DNA of 49,936 nt from Muribaculaceae bacterium (GCA_009775125.1 VSPD01000017.1:1-49936); one strand, 5' to 3'; shown: positions 33,116-42,150, counted from the first letter of the stretch. Translations and numbers: made by a program. The notes: a model not told the origin generated them from the letters alone.

Positions 33116-33376
33116 TTATTTAACTTTTTCGATGATTTCTACAAGACGCCATCTCTTTGTTTTTGAGAGGGGGCGTGTTTCCATCAGGCGAACGGTGTCG
33201 CCGACGGAGCATTCGTTGTTTTCGTCGTGAGCGTGGTATTTTTTTGTTTTGTTGACGAATTTACCGTAGATGGGGTGTTTTTCTTTCCATTTTACGGTTA
33301 CGGTGATGGTCTTGTCGGCTGCGTTGGATGAGACGACACCGATACGCTCTTTGCGGAGATTACGTTTTACTTCCAT
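33116..33376 (-). CDS. rpsQ: 30S ribosomal protein S17
   Basis: 86 residues, MEVKRNLRKERIGVVSSNAA, with VKWKEKHPIYGKFVNKTKKY and the OB-fold signature GDTVRLMETRPLSKTKRWRL. Two bases separate it from rplN. Confidence 0.98.
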   Translation of the reverse strand: MEVKRNLRKERIGVVSSNAADKTITVTVKWKEKHPIYGKFVNKTKKYHAHDENNECSVGDTVRLMETRPLSKTKRWRLVEIIEKVK

Positions 33377-33390
33377 CGTAAGTGGTTGGA

Positions 33391-33588
33391 TTAGTTGTTG
33401 TTAAGTTCGCGCTGACGGAGTTCGGTCTTGACGCGTGCGATGGCACGGCGGTCTTTTGTGATTTTGGCCGGGTTGTCGAGCGTTGAGATGGAATGGTTGA
33501 TACAGAGCTGACGGTAGTCTTTTTCCATCTGTGCGAGGCGTTCGCGCAGGTCGGCGGTGCTAAGTTCCTTTATTTCTGCTTGTTTCAT
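33391..33588 (-). CDS. rpmC: 50S ribosomal protein L29
   Basis: 65 residues in two helices: MKQAEIKELSTADLRERLAQ and KITKDRRAIARVKTELRQRE. Located near the peptide exit tunnel; normal length for the family. Confidence 0.97.
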   Translation of the reverse strand: MKQAEIKELSTADLRERLAQMEKDYRQLCINHSISTLDNPAKITKDRRAIARVKTELRQRELNNN

Positions 33589-33594
33589 TTTTGC

Positions 33595-34026
33595 TTAGAC
33601 GTTTTGTGTGGGGTCGTAGTCGCGTGCCACGACGAATTTTGTGACTACCGGGAGTTTCTGGGCTGCAAGGCGGAGTGCTTCTTTTGCGATGTCGTAGCTT
33701 ACGCCTTCAACTTCGATGATGATGCGGCCGGGGGTAACGGGCGCAACGAAGCCTTCGGGGTTACCTTTACCTTTACCCATACGTACCTCGGCGGGTTTTT
33801 TGGTGATGGGCTTGTCGGGGAAGATGCGGATCCAGATCTGGCCCTGGCGCTGCATGTAGCGGGTCACTGCCACACGAGCTGCTTCAATCTGGCGACCGGT
33901 GATCCATTTGGATTCGAGGGTCTTGATGCCGAATGATCCGAATGCGAGCTGATTGCCGCGTTGGGCGTTGCCTTTCATGCGGCCTTTCTGCGAGCGGCGG
34001 AATCTTGTTTTCTTAGGTTGTAGCAT
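33595..34026 (-). CDS. rplP: 50S ribosomal protein L16
   Basis: 143 residues: MLQPKKTRFRRSQKGRMKGN, then WITGRQIEAARVAVTRYMQR and the KPITKKPAEVRMGKGKGNPE signature. It organises the A-tRNA site of the large subunit. Confidence 0.98.
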   Translation of the reverse strand: MLQPKKTRFRRSQKGRMKGNAQRGNQLAFGSFGIKTLESKWITGRQIEAARVAVTRYMQRQGQIWIRIFPDKPITKKPAEVRMGKGKGNPEGFVAPVTPGRIIIEVEGVSYDIAKEALRLAAQKLPVVTKFVVARDYDPTQNV

Positions 34027-34048
34027 TGTTGTTTACTGTGTGGGGTGA

Positions 34049-34792
34049 TTAGCGATTTTGTTTGTTGCGACGGAAGCCTTGACGGCCGCCACGGTTGCCG
34101 CGTCCGCCTTCGTTGGATGCCTGACGGCCTTCTTTCTGTGCGGTGAAGTTGGGGGCGAGATCGCGGTGTCCGTATACTTCGCCACGGCAGATCCATACTT
34201 TCACGCCGATGACGCCTACTTTGGTGTGGGCTTCTACAAGTGCGTAGTCGATGTCGGCACGAAGGGTGTGGAGGGGTGTACGGCCTTCCTTGAACATTTC
34301 GGAGCGGGCCATTTCAGCGCCGTTGAGACGGCCGGAAACTTGCACCTTGATGCCTTCTGCGCCTGCACGCATTGTGGAGGCTACTGCCATTTTTACTGCG
34401 CGACGGTAAGCGATTTTGCCTTCGATCTGACGGGCGATGGTGGAGGCCACGATCTGTGCGTCGAGTTCGGGGCGTTTTACTTCGAATACGTTGATCTGGA
34501 CGTCTTTGTCGGTGATCTTGCGAAGTTCTTCTTTGAGTTTCTCAACGTCTTGGCCGGCTTTGCCGATGATGAGTCCGGGGCGCGAGGTGCACACTGTGAT
34601 GGTGATGAGCTTGAGTGTGCGCTCGATTACCACGCGGCTTACCGAGCATTTTGCGAGGCGAACGTTGAGGTATTTGCGGAGTTTGGAGTCTTCGAGGATT
34701 GTGTCGCCGTATTTACGACCGCCGAACCAGTTGGAGTCCCATCCGCGGATAATGCCAAGACGGTTGGCAATAGGATTTACTTTCTGTCCCAT
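34049..34792 (-). CDS. rpsC: 30S ribosomal protein S3
   Basis: 247 residues. MGQKVNPIANRLGIIRGWDS opens it; the KH domain has RPGLIIGKAGQDVEKLKEEL and the C-terminal domain has LRADIDYALVEAHTKVGVIG with VKVWICRGEVYG. A basic, Gly/Arg-rich tail (GGRGNRGGRQGFRRNKQN) extends beyond the core. It forms part of the mRNA entry helicase. Confidence 0.98.
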   Translation of the reverse strand: MGQKVNPIANRLGIIRGWDSNWFGGRKYGDTILEDSKLRKYLNVRLAKCSVSRVVIERTLKLITITVCTSRPGLIIGKAGQDVEKLKEELRKITDKDVQINVFEVKRPELDAQIVASTIARQIEGKIAYRRAVKMAVASTMRAGAEGIKVQVSGRLNGAEMARSEMFKEGRTPLHTLRADIDYALVEAHTKVGVIGVKVWICRGEVYGHRDLAPNFTAQKEGRQASNEGGRGNRGGRQGFRRNKQNR

Positions 34793-34798
34793 TAGCTT

Positions 34799-35203
34799 TT
34801 AGTTTTGTGTGGATTGGATGGTGTCGACGATAAGTGTGACGTGATTGGCACGTTTGCGGATACGGTAGCCGCGGCCTTGGGGAGCCGGACGGAGGCGTTT
34901 GAGCATAGGTGCGGGGTCGACGAAGATTGTTTGGATGTAGAGTTGGCCGGCTTCGGCTTTTGTTTCGTTCTTTGCTTCCCAGTTGGCGATGGCCGAACGG
35001 AGAAGTTTTTCAACGCGTGCGGCGGCTTCTTTGTTCGAGAATTTGAGTATGCCGAGGGCGCGGAACACTTCCTTGCCGCGAATCATGTCGGCGACGAGGC
35101 GCATTTTGCGGGGCGACGAGGGAACGTTGGTGAGTTTTGCGAATGCTACTTCGCTGCGCTCTTGTTTCATCGCGTCGGCTGCGAGTCTTTTTCTTTTACC
35201 CAT
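34799..35203 (-). CDS. rplV: 50S ribosomal protein L22
   Basis: 134 residues; KLTNVPSSPRKMRLVADMIR, FSNKEAAARVEKLLRSAIAN and the exit-tunnel loop region PMLKRLRPAPQGRGYRIRKR are visible. Its loop lines the peptide tunnel, a known macrolide-resistance site; the loop looks intact. Confidence 0.98.
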   Translation of the reverse strand: MGKRKRLAADAMKQERSEVAFAKLTNVPSSPRKMRLVADMIRGKEVFRALGILKFSNKEAAARVEKLLRSAIANWEAKNETKAEAGQLYIQTIFVDPAPMLKRLRPAPQGRGYRIRKRANHVTLIVDTIQSTQN

Positions 35204-35244
35204 TGTTTTTCTTGTTTTTCTGAGTTATAGTGTTTGGGCCCTGA

Positions 35245-35514
35245 TTATTTTTTCTTGTTGCCGGCGTGACCGCGGAATGTGCGGGTGGGAGCGAATTCTC
35301 CGAGTTTGTGGCCTACCATGTTTTCGGTAACGTACACGGGAATGAATTTATTTCCGTTGTGTACGGCGAATGTGTGGCCGACGAATTCGGGGGCTATCAT
35401 GGATGCGCGGCTCCAGGTCTTGATGACTGTCTTTTTGCCGGTGGCTTCCATGTCAGCGACTTTTTTCTCGAGTTTGACGCTGATGAAGGGTCCTTTTTTA
35501 AGTGAACGGCTCAT
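35245..35514 (-). CDS. rpsS: 30S ribosomal protein S19
   Basis: 89 residues, MSRSLKKGPFISVKLEKKVA with WSRASMIAPEFVGHTFAVHN and FIPVYVTENMVGHKLGEFAP. It binds the head of the small subunit next to S13. Confidence 0.98.
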   Translation of the reverse strand: MSRSLKKGPFISVKLEKKVADMEATGKKTVIKTWSRASMIAPEFVGHTFAVHNGNKFIPVYVTENMVGHKLGEFAPTRTFRGHAGNKKK

Positions 35515-35538
35515 ATTGTTGTTTACGTATTAATCAGA

Positions 35539-36366
35539 TTACTTTTTGCGACGTTCGATAATGTACTTAGACGAATGTTTCTTCGGGGCACGGGTCTTGA
35601 GACCTTTGGCGTAGAGGCCGGTGCGCGAACGCGGGTGACCACCGGAAGCACGTCCTTCACCACCACCCATGGGGTGATCGACGGGGTTCATGACAACACC
35701 ACGGTTGTGGGGGCGACGGCCGAGCCAGCGGCTGCGGCCTGCTTTACCGGACTGTTCGAGGGAGTGTTCGGAGTTGCCGACAACACCTACGGTAGCCTTG
35801 CAAGCGGCAAGTACTTTACGTGTTTCGCCTGAGGGTAATTTGATAATTGCGTAGTTGCCTTCGCGGGACACGAGCTGGGCGAAGGTGCCGGCAGCGCGGG
35901 CCATGAACGCACCCTGGCCGGGACGGAGTTCGATGGCGTGGATGACGGTACCTACGGGGATGGCGCTCAGAGGAAGGGCGTTGCCGATTTCGGGAGCGGC
36001 TTCTGCACCTGACATTACTGTGGCGCCTACTTCGAGGCCGTTGGGGGCGATGATGTATGCTTTTGCACCGTCGGCATAGTAGAGAAGCGCGATACGTGCG
36101 GAGCGGTTGGGATCGTATTCGATTGATTTAACAACTGCGGGGATTCCGTCTTTGTTACGTTTGAAATCGATTACGCGGAGTTTGCGTTTGTGACCGCCGC
36201 CGAGATAGCGGGCGGTGAGATGGCCTTCTGCGTTGCGGCCGCCGGAAGCACGCTTGCCGGTGGTGAGAGACTTTTCCGGTTTTGTAGCGGTGATCACGCC
36301 TTTGAATACGGAAATCACCTTATGGCGTTGGCCCGGGGTGGTTGGTTTAAATTTACGTACTGCCAT
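35539..36366 (-). CDS. rplB: 50S ribosomal protein L2
   Basis: 275 residues of full length. The C-terminal signature RGVVMNPVDHPMGGGEGRAS contains the His (in VDHPMGGG) close to the peptidyl transferase centre. N-terminal MAVRKFKPTTPGQRHKVISV. It bridges the two subunits and is needed for peptide-bond formation. Confidence 0.99.
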   Translation of the reverse strand: MAVRKFKPTTPGQRHKVISVFKGVITATKPEKSLTTGKRASGGRNAEGHLTARYLGGGHKRKLRVIDFKRNKDGIPAVVKSIEYDPNRSARIALLYYADGAKAYIIAPNGLEVGATVMSGAEAAPEIGNALPLSAIPVGTVIHAIELRPGQGAFMARAAGTFAQLVSREGNYAIIKLPSGETRKVLAACKATVGVVGNSEHSLEQSGKAGRSRWLGRRPHNRGVVMNPVDHPMGGGEGRASGGHPRSRTGLYAKGLKTRAPKKHSSKYIIERRKK

Positions 36367-36370
36367 TGTC

Positions 36371-36661
36371 TTAGATATTGCTATAGAAGTCGATAGACTG
36401 GCCTTCGGCTAATGTGACATAAGCTTTTTTCCAGGCAGCAGTTTTGCCGCGAAGGAGGCCGGATTTTGTCCAACGTGATTTATTTTTGCCGCGCATGTTG
36501 GCTGTGTTTACGCTCACGACTTTAACGCCATAGAGGCGTTCAACGAGGTCCTTGATCTGGAATTTGTTGGCGTCGGGCGATACGCGGAAGGTGTATTGGC
36601 CACGGCGTTCGGTGACGCGGGTGGCTTTTTCTGTTACGATAGGTTTTATCTGGATGTCCAT
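36371..36661 (-). CDS. rplW: 50S ribosomal protein L23
   Basis: 96 residues: IQIKPIVTEKATRVTERRGQ near the start, FRVSPDANKFQIKDLVERLY and VVSVNTANMRGKNKSRWTKS. It sits at the tunnel exit and docks trigger factor and SRP. Confidence 0.97.
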   Translation of the reverse strand: MDIQIKPIVTEKATRVTERRGQYTFRVSPDANKFQIKDLVERLYGVKVVSVNTANMRGKNKSRWTKSGLLRGKTAAWKKAYVTLAEGQSIDFYSNI

Positions 36662-36681
36662 TAGTTTATCCTCCTGCGTTT

Positions 36682-37302
36682 TTATTTGTTGTTGATTACT
36701 GCGAGGCCGCTTTCGGTAACGATGATTGCCACGTTGTCAAGGATGGAGTAGGTGTTCACATCGCTTGCGCTCATTACACGTGCACCGGGTACGTTGCGGA
36801 TAGCAAGGTAGAGGTTGTCGTTTTTGTCGGCGGTGACCACGAGCACTTTTTTGCCTTCGAGGTTGAAGCTCTTGGCGAACTGAACGAACTCTTTGGTTTT
36901 GGGTGCTTCGAATTTGATGTCGTCAACTACGATAATCTGACCGTCGGCTGCTTTTGCCGACCATGCCGAACGACGTGCGAGGTCTTTGACCTTTTTGTTG
37001 AGCTTGAAGCGGTAGTCGCGGGGACGGGGACCGAAAACACGGCCACCACCTACGAGAACGGGCGAGTTGATGTCGCCGATACGCGAGCCGCCGCCGCCTT
37101 TTTGCTTGTGGAGCTTGCGGGTGGAACCGGATACTTCGGAACGTTCCTTGGACTTGTGTGTGCCCTGACGCTGGTTGGCAAGGAATTGTTTTACATCGAG
37201 ATAAACGGCATTTTCGTTGGGGGTGATGCCGAACACTTCCTCGTTGAGGGCAATTTTACGGCCGGTGTCTTGGCCTTGCTGGTTGAATACTGCGAGTTCC
37301 AT
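36682..37302 (-). CDS. rplD: 50S ribosomal protein L4
   Basis: 206 residues with VKQFLANQRQGTHKSKERSE, the tunnel loop STRKLHKQKGGGGSRIGDIN and RVFGPRPRDYRFKLNKKVKD. In enterobacteria L4 also represses its own operon; any such control here is unknown, but a hairpin lies in the leader of the preceding rplC. Confidence 0.98.
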   Translation of the reverse strand: MELAVFNQQGQDTGRKIALNEEVFGITPNENAVYLDVKQFLANQRQGTHKSKERSEVSGSTRKLHKQKGGGGSRIGDINSPVLVGGGRVFGPRPRDYRFKLNKKVKDLARRSAWSAKAADGQIIVVDDIKFEAPKTKEFVQFAKSFNLEGKKVLVVTADKNDNLYLAIRNVPGARVMSASDVNTYSILDNVAIIVTESGLAVINNK

Positions 37303-37305
37303 GTC

Positions 37306-37923
37306 TTATTTCTCGATTAAAACGATTGAACCTTTGCTACCGGGGATGCTGCCTTTGATCATCAGCAGGTTATGCTCGGGTATTACTTTGATTACCTGAA
37401 GGTTTTGAACGGTGACGCGTTCGTTGCCCATCTGGCCGGCCATGCGCATTCCTTTGAATACTTTCGCGGGATAGGAGCAGGCACCGATAGAACCGGGGGC
37501 GCGGAGGCGGTTGTGCTGGCCGTGTGTGGTCTGACCTACACCACCGAAACCGTGACGTTTTACAACGCCCTGGAAGCCTTTACCTTTGGAGGTGCCGGCG
37601 ATGTCGACAAAGTCGCTTTCGGTGAAGATGTCCACGCCGATGGTGTCACCAAGGGCATATTCTTCGGTAAAACCATTGAACTCGGCCAAGTGTCTCTTGG
37701 GGGTTACGCCGGCGGCTTTGAAATGGCCGAGTTCGGGTTTGGTGCAGTGTTTTTCTTTCTGCTCCTCAAAACCGAGCTGGAGGGCTGCATAGCCGTCTTT
37801 CTCAACTGTCTTGATTTGAGTAACCACGCAAGGACCTACTTCGATAACAGTGCATGGAATGTTTTTTCCCTCGGCACTGAAAACGGATGTCATTCCGATT
37901 TTTTTTCCAATTAATCCTGGCAT
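37306..37923 (-). CDS. rplC: 50S ribosomal protein L3
   Basis: 205 residues from the ATG at 37923 (MPGLIGKKIGMTSVFSAEGK); the longer open frame would run through an intergenic hairpin and is rejected. The signature VVKRHGFGGVGQTTHGQHNR is present (about residues 121-140) with the loop that approaches the peptidyl transferase centre. The A-rich sequence before the ATG carries no Shine-Dalgarno. Three bases separate its stop from rplD. Confidence 0.98.
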   Translation of the reverse strand: MPGLIGKKIGMTSVFSAEGKNIPCTVIEVGPCVVTQIKTVEKDGYAALQLGFEEQKEKHCTKPELGHFKAAGVTPKRHLAEFNGFTEEYALGDTIGVDIFTESDFVDIAGTSKGKGFQGVVKRHGFGGVGQTTHGQHNRLRAPGSIGACSYPAKVFKGMRMAGQMGNERVTVQNLQVIKVIPEHNLLMIKGSIPGSKGSIVLIEK

Positions 37924-37954
37924 TTCTTTTTTGGTTTGGTTTGATATTGATTGG

Positions 37955-37998
37955 TTGTCGCCTCTCCGGAAGATTGTATCCTCCGAAGGAGGCGACAA
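37955..37998 (-). promoter_or_regulatory. Two mutually exclusive hairpins in the rplC leader
   Basis: In the mRNA, an outer stem pairs TTGTCGCCTC with GAGGCGACAA (ten pairs). Inside the left arm an alternative stem forms CCTC-CTTCGG-GAGG-type pairing around a UUCG tetraloop that uses the same CCTC. Only one can form at a time, an arrangement common in attenuators. Confidence 0.5.
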
Positions 37999-38021
37999 TT
38001 GTTGATTTTATTGTTTGCGTA

Positions 38022-38327
38022 CTACACTTTGATTTCTACTTCAACGCCGGAGGGAAGTTCGAGCTTCATCAGCGCGTCGACGGTCTTGGCTGTCGAGTTG
38101 TAGATGTCGATGAGGCGTTTGAAAGCGGAAAGTTGGAATTGCTCGCGGGCTTTCTTGTTTACGAAAGTTGAGCGGTTGACGGTGAAGATGCGCTTGTGGG
38201 TGGGCAGGGGAATGGGACCCGATATAACTGCTCCGGTAGCCTTCACGGTCTTTACGATTTTCTCGGCGGATTTGTCGACGAGATTGTGATCGTAAGATTT
38301 GAGTTTGATGCGAATTTTTTGGCTCAT
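38022..38327 (-). CDS. rpsJ: 30S ribosomal protein S10
   Basis: 101 residues starting at ATG 38327 (MSQKIRIKLKSYDHNLVDKS); upstream frame excluded. The signature ISGPIPLPTHKRIFTVNRST lies in the middle. S10 also works in transcription antitermination with NusB. It follows fusA after 23 bases and precedes rplC after a 98-base spacer containing a hairpin. Confidence 0.98.
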   Translation of the reverse strand: MSQKIRIKLKSYDHNLVDKSAEKIVKTVKATGAVISGPIPLPTHKRIFTVNRSTFVNKKAREQFQLSAFKRLIDIYNSTAKTVDALMKLELPSGVEVEIKV

Positions 38328-38350
38328 ATCTGGTGTTTTCTTTTTTGTTT

Positions 38351-40477
38351 TTATTTGAGCAGGTCTACACGGCCCTGGCATTCGGTGAGCACGTTGCGTG
38401 CGATCGAGTTGGATACTTCGGCATAGTGCGAGAAGGTCATTGTCGAGGTGGCACGGCCCGAGGTGATTGTACGGAGGGCTGTAACGTAACCGAACATTTC
38501 TGCAAGCGGGGCTTTGGCCTTGACGACGCGGGCGCCGGAACGGCTTGTTTCCATGCCTTCTACCTGGCCGCGGCGTTTGTTAAGGTCGGAGATAACGTCA
38601 CCCATTGATTCTTCGGGAGTAACGACCTCGATCTTCATGATAGGCTCGAGAAGTACGGGACCTGCTTTTTCAGATGCTTTCTTGAAGGCCTGGATGGCGC
38701 AAAGCTCGAATGAAAGCTGATCGGAGTCGACGGGGTGGAACGAACCGTCGAGAACGGTTACTTTGAGGTGTTCTACGGGGTAGCCTGCGAGAACGCCGTT
38801 TTTCATTGCGGCGGTGAAGCCTTTCTGAATCGAGGGGATGAATTCCTTAGGAATGTTACCGCCCTTGACTTCGTCGACGAACTGAAGGTTTCCGGTAAAG
38901 TCTTCGTCGGTGGGTTCAACGCGAACGATGATGTCGGCAAATTTACCACGACCACCGGTCTGCTTCTTGAACACTTCGCGGAGCTCAACGGGCTTGGTGA
39001 TGGCTTCTTTGTAGGTAACCTGCGGACGGCCCTGGTTGCATTCAACTTTGAATTCACGACGCAGACGGTCGATGATGATGTCGAGGTGAAGCTCACCCAT
39101 ACCGGAGATAACGGTCTGGCCTGTTTCTTCGTTGGTCTCAACACGGAATGTCGGGTCTTCTTCTGCAAGTTTCTGGAGGCCGACGCCGAGTTTGTCGAGG
39201 TCTTTCTGAGTCTTGGGCTCTACGGCGATACCGATAACGGGATCGGGGAATTCCATTGCTTCGAGTACGATAGGATGGTTTTCGTCGCAAAGGGTATCAC
39301 CTGTGCGGATATCCTTGAAACCTACGCCGGCGCCGATATCGCCGCAAGTGATGGCTTCTTTGGGATTCTGCTTGTTTGAGTGCATTTGGAAAAGACGCGA
39401 CACGCGTTCTTTCTTGCCGGAACGGCTGTTGAGCACATATGAACCGGCAACTACATCGCCGGAGTAAACGCGGAAGAATGTCAGACGGCCAACATAGGGG
39501 TCGGTGGCAATCTTGAACGCAAGCGCGCACATGGGAGCGTCGGAAGAAGGCTCGCGGGTCTCCACCACTTCGGGATCGTCGGGGAGTGTGCCTTCTACGG
39601 CACCGGCGTCCATCGGGCTGGGGAGATAAGCGCAGACAGCGTCGAGGAGGCACTGCACGCCTTTGTTCTTGAACGACGAACCGCAAATCATGGGGTAGAT
39701 TTCCATTTTCAGTGTTGCGTTGCGGATTGCGTTCTTGATTTCATCCTCAGTGATTGTGGAGGGATCGTCGAAGTACTTCGACATGAGGTCGTCGTCGAAT
39801 TCGGCGATTTTTTCAAGCATTTTGTCGCGCCATTCTTCGGCTTCTTCTTTAAGGTTGTCGGGAATTTCCTCAACCGTATAGTCGGCGCCCATGGTTTCGT
39901 CATGCCAGAAGATGGCTTTCATCTTCACGAGGTCGACTACACCCTTGAATGTTTCCTCTGCGCCGATAGGAATTTGAATGGGGCAGGGGTTTGCGCCGAG
40001 CACTTCTTTAAGCTGGCGTACAACTTCAAAGAAGTTTGCGCCGGAACGGTCCATTTTGTTAACGTAACCGATACGGGGCACATTATATTTATCAGCCTGA
40101 CGCCATACGGTCTCCGACTGGGGTTCTACACCGCCTACGGCGCAGAATGCGGCGACAGCGCCGTCGAGCACACGGAGCGAACGCTCTACCTCAACGGTAA
40201 AATCGACGTGTCCCGGGGTGTCAATCAGGTTGATTTTATATTTGTCATTATTATATTTCCAGAACGCTGTGGTAGCGGCCGAGGTAATTGTGATACCGCG
40301 TTCCTGCTCCTGTTCCATCCAGTCCATGGTGGCGGCGCCATCGTGAACCTCGCCAATCTTGTGAGTAAGACCGGTATAGAAAAGAATACGCTCGGAAGTT
40401 GTGGTTTTACCGGCATCGATGTGAGCCATAATGCCGATGTTGCGCGTATATTTAAGTTGTTCGTCTGTTTTAGCCAT
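38351..40477 (-). CDS. fusA: Elongation factor G
   Basis: 708 residues. GTPase motifs are intact: GIMAHIDAGKTTTSERILF (P-loop), RGITITSAATT (switch I), DTPGHVDF (G3) and NKMDRSG (G4). Domains II to V follow, including GMGELHLDIIIDRL and the C-terminal FGYVTALRTITSGRA. It drives translocation and, with ribosome recycling factor (also in this window), ribosome release. Unlike many phyla no tuf gene follows it. Confidence 0.99.
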   Translation of the reverse strand: MAKTDEQLKYTRNIGIMAHIDAGKTTTSERILFYTGLTHKIGEVHDGAATMDWMEQEQERGITITSAATTAFWKYNNDKYKINLIDTPGHVDFTVEVERSLRVLDGAVAAFCAVGGVEPQSETVWRQADKYNVPRIGYVNKMDRSGANFFEVVRQLKEVLGANPCPIQIPIGAEETFKGVVDLVKMKAIFWHDETMGADYTVEEIPDNLKEEAEEWRDKMLEKIAEFDDDLMSKYFDDPSTITEDEIKNAIRNATLKMEIYPMICGSSFKNKGVQCLLDAVCAYLPSPMDAGAVEGTLPDDPEVVETREPSSDAPMCALAFKIATDPYVGRLTFFRVYSGDVVAGSYVLNSRSGKKERVSRLFQMHSNKQNPKEAITCGDIGAGVGFKDIRTGDTLCDENHPIVLEAMEFPDPVIGIAVEPKTQKDLDKLGVGLQKLAEEDPTFRVETNEETGQTVISGMGELHLDIIIDRLRREFKVECNQGRPQVTYKEAITKPVELREVFKKQTGGRGKFADIIVRVEPTDEDFTGNLQFVDEVKGGNIPKEFIPSIQKGFTAAMKNGVLAGYPVEHLKVTVLDGSFHPVDSDQLSFELCAIQAFKKASEKAGPVLLEPIMKIEVVTPEESMGDVISDLNKRRGQVEGMETSRSGARVVKAKAPLAEMFGYVTALRTITSGRATSTMTFSHYAEVSNSIARNVLTECQGRVDLLK

Positions 40478-40530
40478 TGTATCGTCAGTGATTGGAATTT
40501 CTATTCAATGTTGTCTGTCTTTACATTATG

Positions 40531-41007
40531 CTAAAAACGGAAGTGTGCGAAGGCGCGGTTAGCCTCGGCCATCTTGTGCATATCTTCCTTGCGCTTGAAT
40601 GCGCCGCCGGCGTTGTTGAAAGCATCGACGATTTCGGCAGCGAGCTTGTCGGCCATCGTCTTGCCGCCACGCTTGCGCGCATAAGCAATCAGGTTCTTCA
40701 TTGAGATAGATTCCTTGCGGTCGGGACGGATTTCGGTAGGCACCTGGAAGGTTGCGCCACCTACACGACGCGATTTCACTTCGACCTGGGGAGTAACGTT
40801 TTCGAGAGCCTGTTTCCAGATTTCGAGGGCCGATTTCTCTTCGTTGGGAAGTTTAGCCTTCACTGTCTCGAGAGCGTTATAAAAAATTGTGTAAGCGGTG
40901 TTTTTCTTGCCATCATACATCAGATGGTTGACAAATTTCGACACGCGAGCGTCGCCGAACACCGGATCGGGTAGAACCACCCGTTTCTTAGGCTTTGCCT
41001 TTCTCAT
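40531..41007 (-). CDS. rpsG: 30S ribosomal protein S7
   Basis: 158 residues: MRKAKPKKRVVLPDPVFGDA, then FVNHLMYDGKKNTAYTIFYN and VGGATFQVPTEIRPDRKESI, with HKMAEANRAFAHFRF at the end. S7 starts head assembly of the small subunit. It lies 53 bases upstream of fusA and 251 bases downstream of rpsL. Confidence 0.98.
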   Translation of the reverse strand: MRKAKPKKRVVLPDPVFGDARVSKFVNHLMYDGKKNTAYTIFYNALETVKAKLPNEEKSALEIWKQALENVTPQVEVKSRRVGGATFQVPTEIRPDRKESISMKNLIAYARKRGGKTMADKLAAEIVDAFNNAGGAFKRKEDMHKMAEANRAFAHFRF

Positions 41008-41258
41008 TTTTTGGTTCTGTTGTGTTTTTGATCGCTTGGCTGCTTGTTGCTTTGTCGTCTTCAGCCTTCCGCCTCGGCCCCGGCGCCATCAGGCTTCCGG
41101 TAAGGTTTTGCGGGCGGGGCTTACTCAGCCGGTGGTTTCCGCGAATCAAGAAAATCAAAAACGAGTTAAACTAAAAAATTGTTTTGTTAAAATAATTCTT
41201 TGAGATTTAATCTCGTGGTGCGTTCAGTTAACTTCACCCTCTGGCTTTCACCTTCGGA
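41008..41258. other. 251-base spacer between rpsL and rpsG without recognised content
   Basis: The widest gap between the first genes of the operon. It contains only a small palindrome GAGAT-TTA-ATCTC (41202-41214) and T-rich stretches. No promoter motif and no reading frame were seen. Confidence 0.5.
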
Positions 41259-41648
41259 TTACTTCTTGGCTGCACCGGCCTTAGGACGCTTGGCTCCGTA
41301 CTTGGAACGACGCTGTGTACGGTCTTTCACACCTGATGTGTCGAGCGTACCGCGAACGATGTGGTAGCGTACACCGGGAAGGTCTTTTACACGACCGCCG
41401 CGCACGAGAACAATCGAGTGTTCCTGAAGGTTGTGGCCTTCACCGGGGATGTAGGAGTTAACTTCCTTACCATTGGTGAGACGGACACGCGCCACCTTGC
41501 GCATTGCCGAGTTAGGCTTTTTGGGGGTCGTAGTGTACACACGCACACAAACGCCGCGACGCTGGGGACACGAATCAAGAGCGGGAGACTTGCTCTTGTC
41601 GACGAGTGCCACACGTCCTTTTCTTACTAATTGCGAAATAGTAGGCAT
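41259..41648 (-). CDS. rpsL: 30S ribosomal protein S12
   Basis: 129 residues, MPTISQLVRKGRVALVDKSK, with VYTTTPKKPNSAMRKVARVR and GGRVKDLPGVRYHIVRGTLD; the two loops in which streptomycin-resistance changes arise (KKPNS and GRVKDLPG) have the ordinary residues. First gene of the 33-gene superoperon, with a leader of about 170 bases after its promoter. Confidence 0.98.
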   Translation of the reverse strand: MPTISQLVRKGRVALVDKSKSPALDSCPQRRGVCVRVYTTTPKKPNSAMRKVARVRLTNGKEVNSYIPGEGHNLQEHSIVLVRGGRVKDLPGVRYHIVRGTLDTSGVKDRTQRRSKYGAKRPKAGAAKK

Positions 41649-41823
41649 CTTAGTGGTTGGTTTACTTTAATTTTATCTGTTCGTTATTGCTATTGTTTCA
41701 ATATTTCTCACGCTTTTCAATCCTCGGGTTTTCACTCAAAGACCCGCAACCAAAACCCACCTATCGTTTTGACTGTCAAAATCTTAACGATCGGCAAGCC
41801 GTTGGCTGCTCCGAAAAGCACTG

Positions 41824-41855
41824 CAAAGTTACGCATTAATTTCCTAATTTCCAAA
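41824..41855 (-). promoter_or_regulatory. Promoter of the str-S10-spc-alpha ribosomal superoperon
   Basis: Read on the minus strand: TTTG (41852-41855), 20 bases, TAACTTTG (41824-41831), a full match to the Bacteroidetes consensus. Transcription would start near 41817, giving a leader of about 170 bases before rpsL. Multi-gene ribosomal operons often have such leaders for control. Confidence 0.85.
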
Positions 41856-42028
41856 CATTTCGCTACTTTTTTAACACATTTTTCGCATATGTTAATTTTT
41901 CATTCGCGCAATCACTCAACATCTTAGCCACGGTCATTCCCCAACCGACCCGCACCGCCCCATCGGCCGCCGGCAAACACGAATGGGCAAAAAAAACGGC
42001 ACAAGCCGCAAAATCGGCGCACGGAATC

Positions 42029-42150
42029 GCGTAGCGATGCGGAAAGAAATTTTTGAAATTCGTGCAATCTGTGAAATTTGTGCACCCCGGAGCGCAGTCG
42101 CGCTCCTTTTCACCACGAATTACACAAATTTCGCGGATTCCACAAATTGT
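42029..42150. repeat. Imperfect palindromic repeat in the rpsL-tRNA gap
   Basis: The segment around GGAGCGCAGTCGCGCTCC (centre near 42096) is flanked on both sides by GAAATTTGTG-type sequence in opposite orientations, giving a long imperfect hairpin. It also includes GGAATCGCGTAGCGAT at 42027-42042, related to the palindrome at 14040. No gene is supported between 41870 and 42230. Confidence 0.5.
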
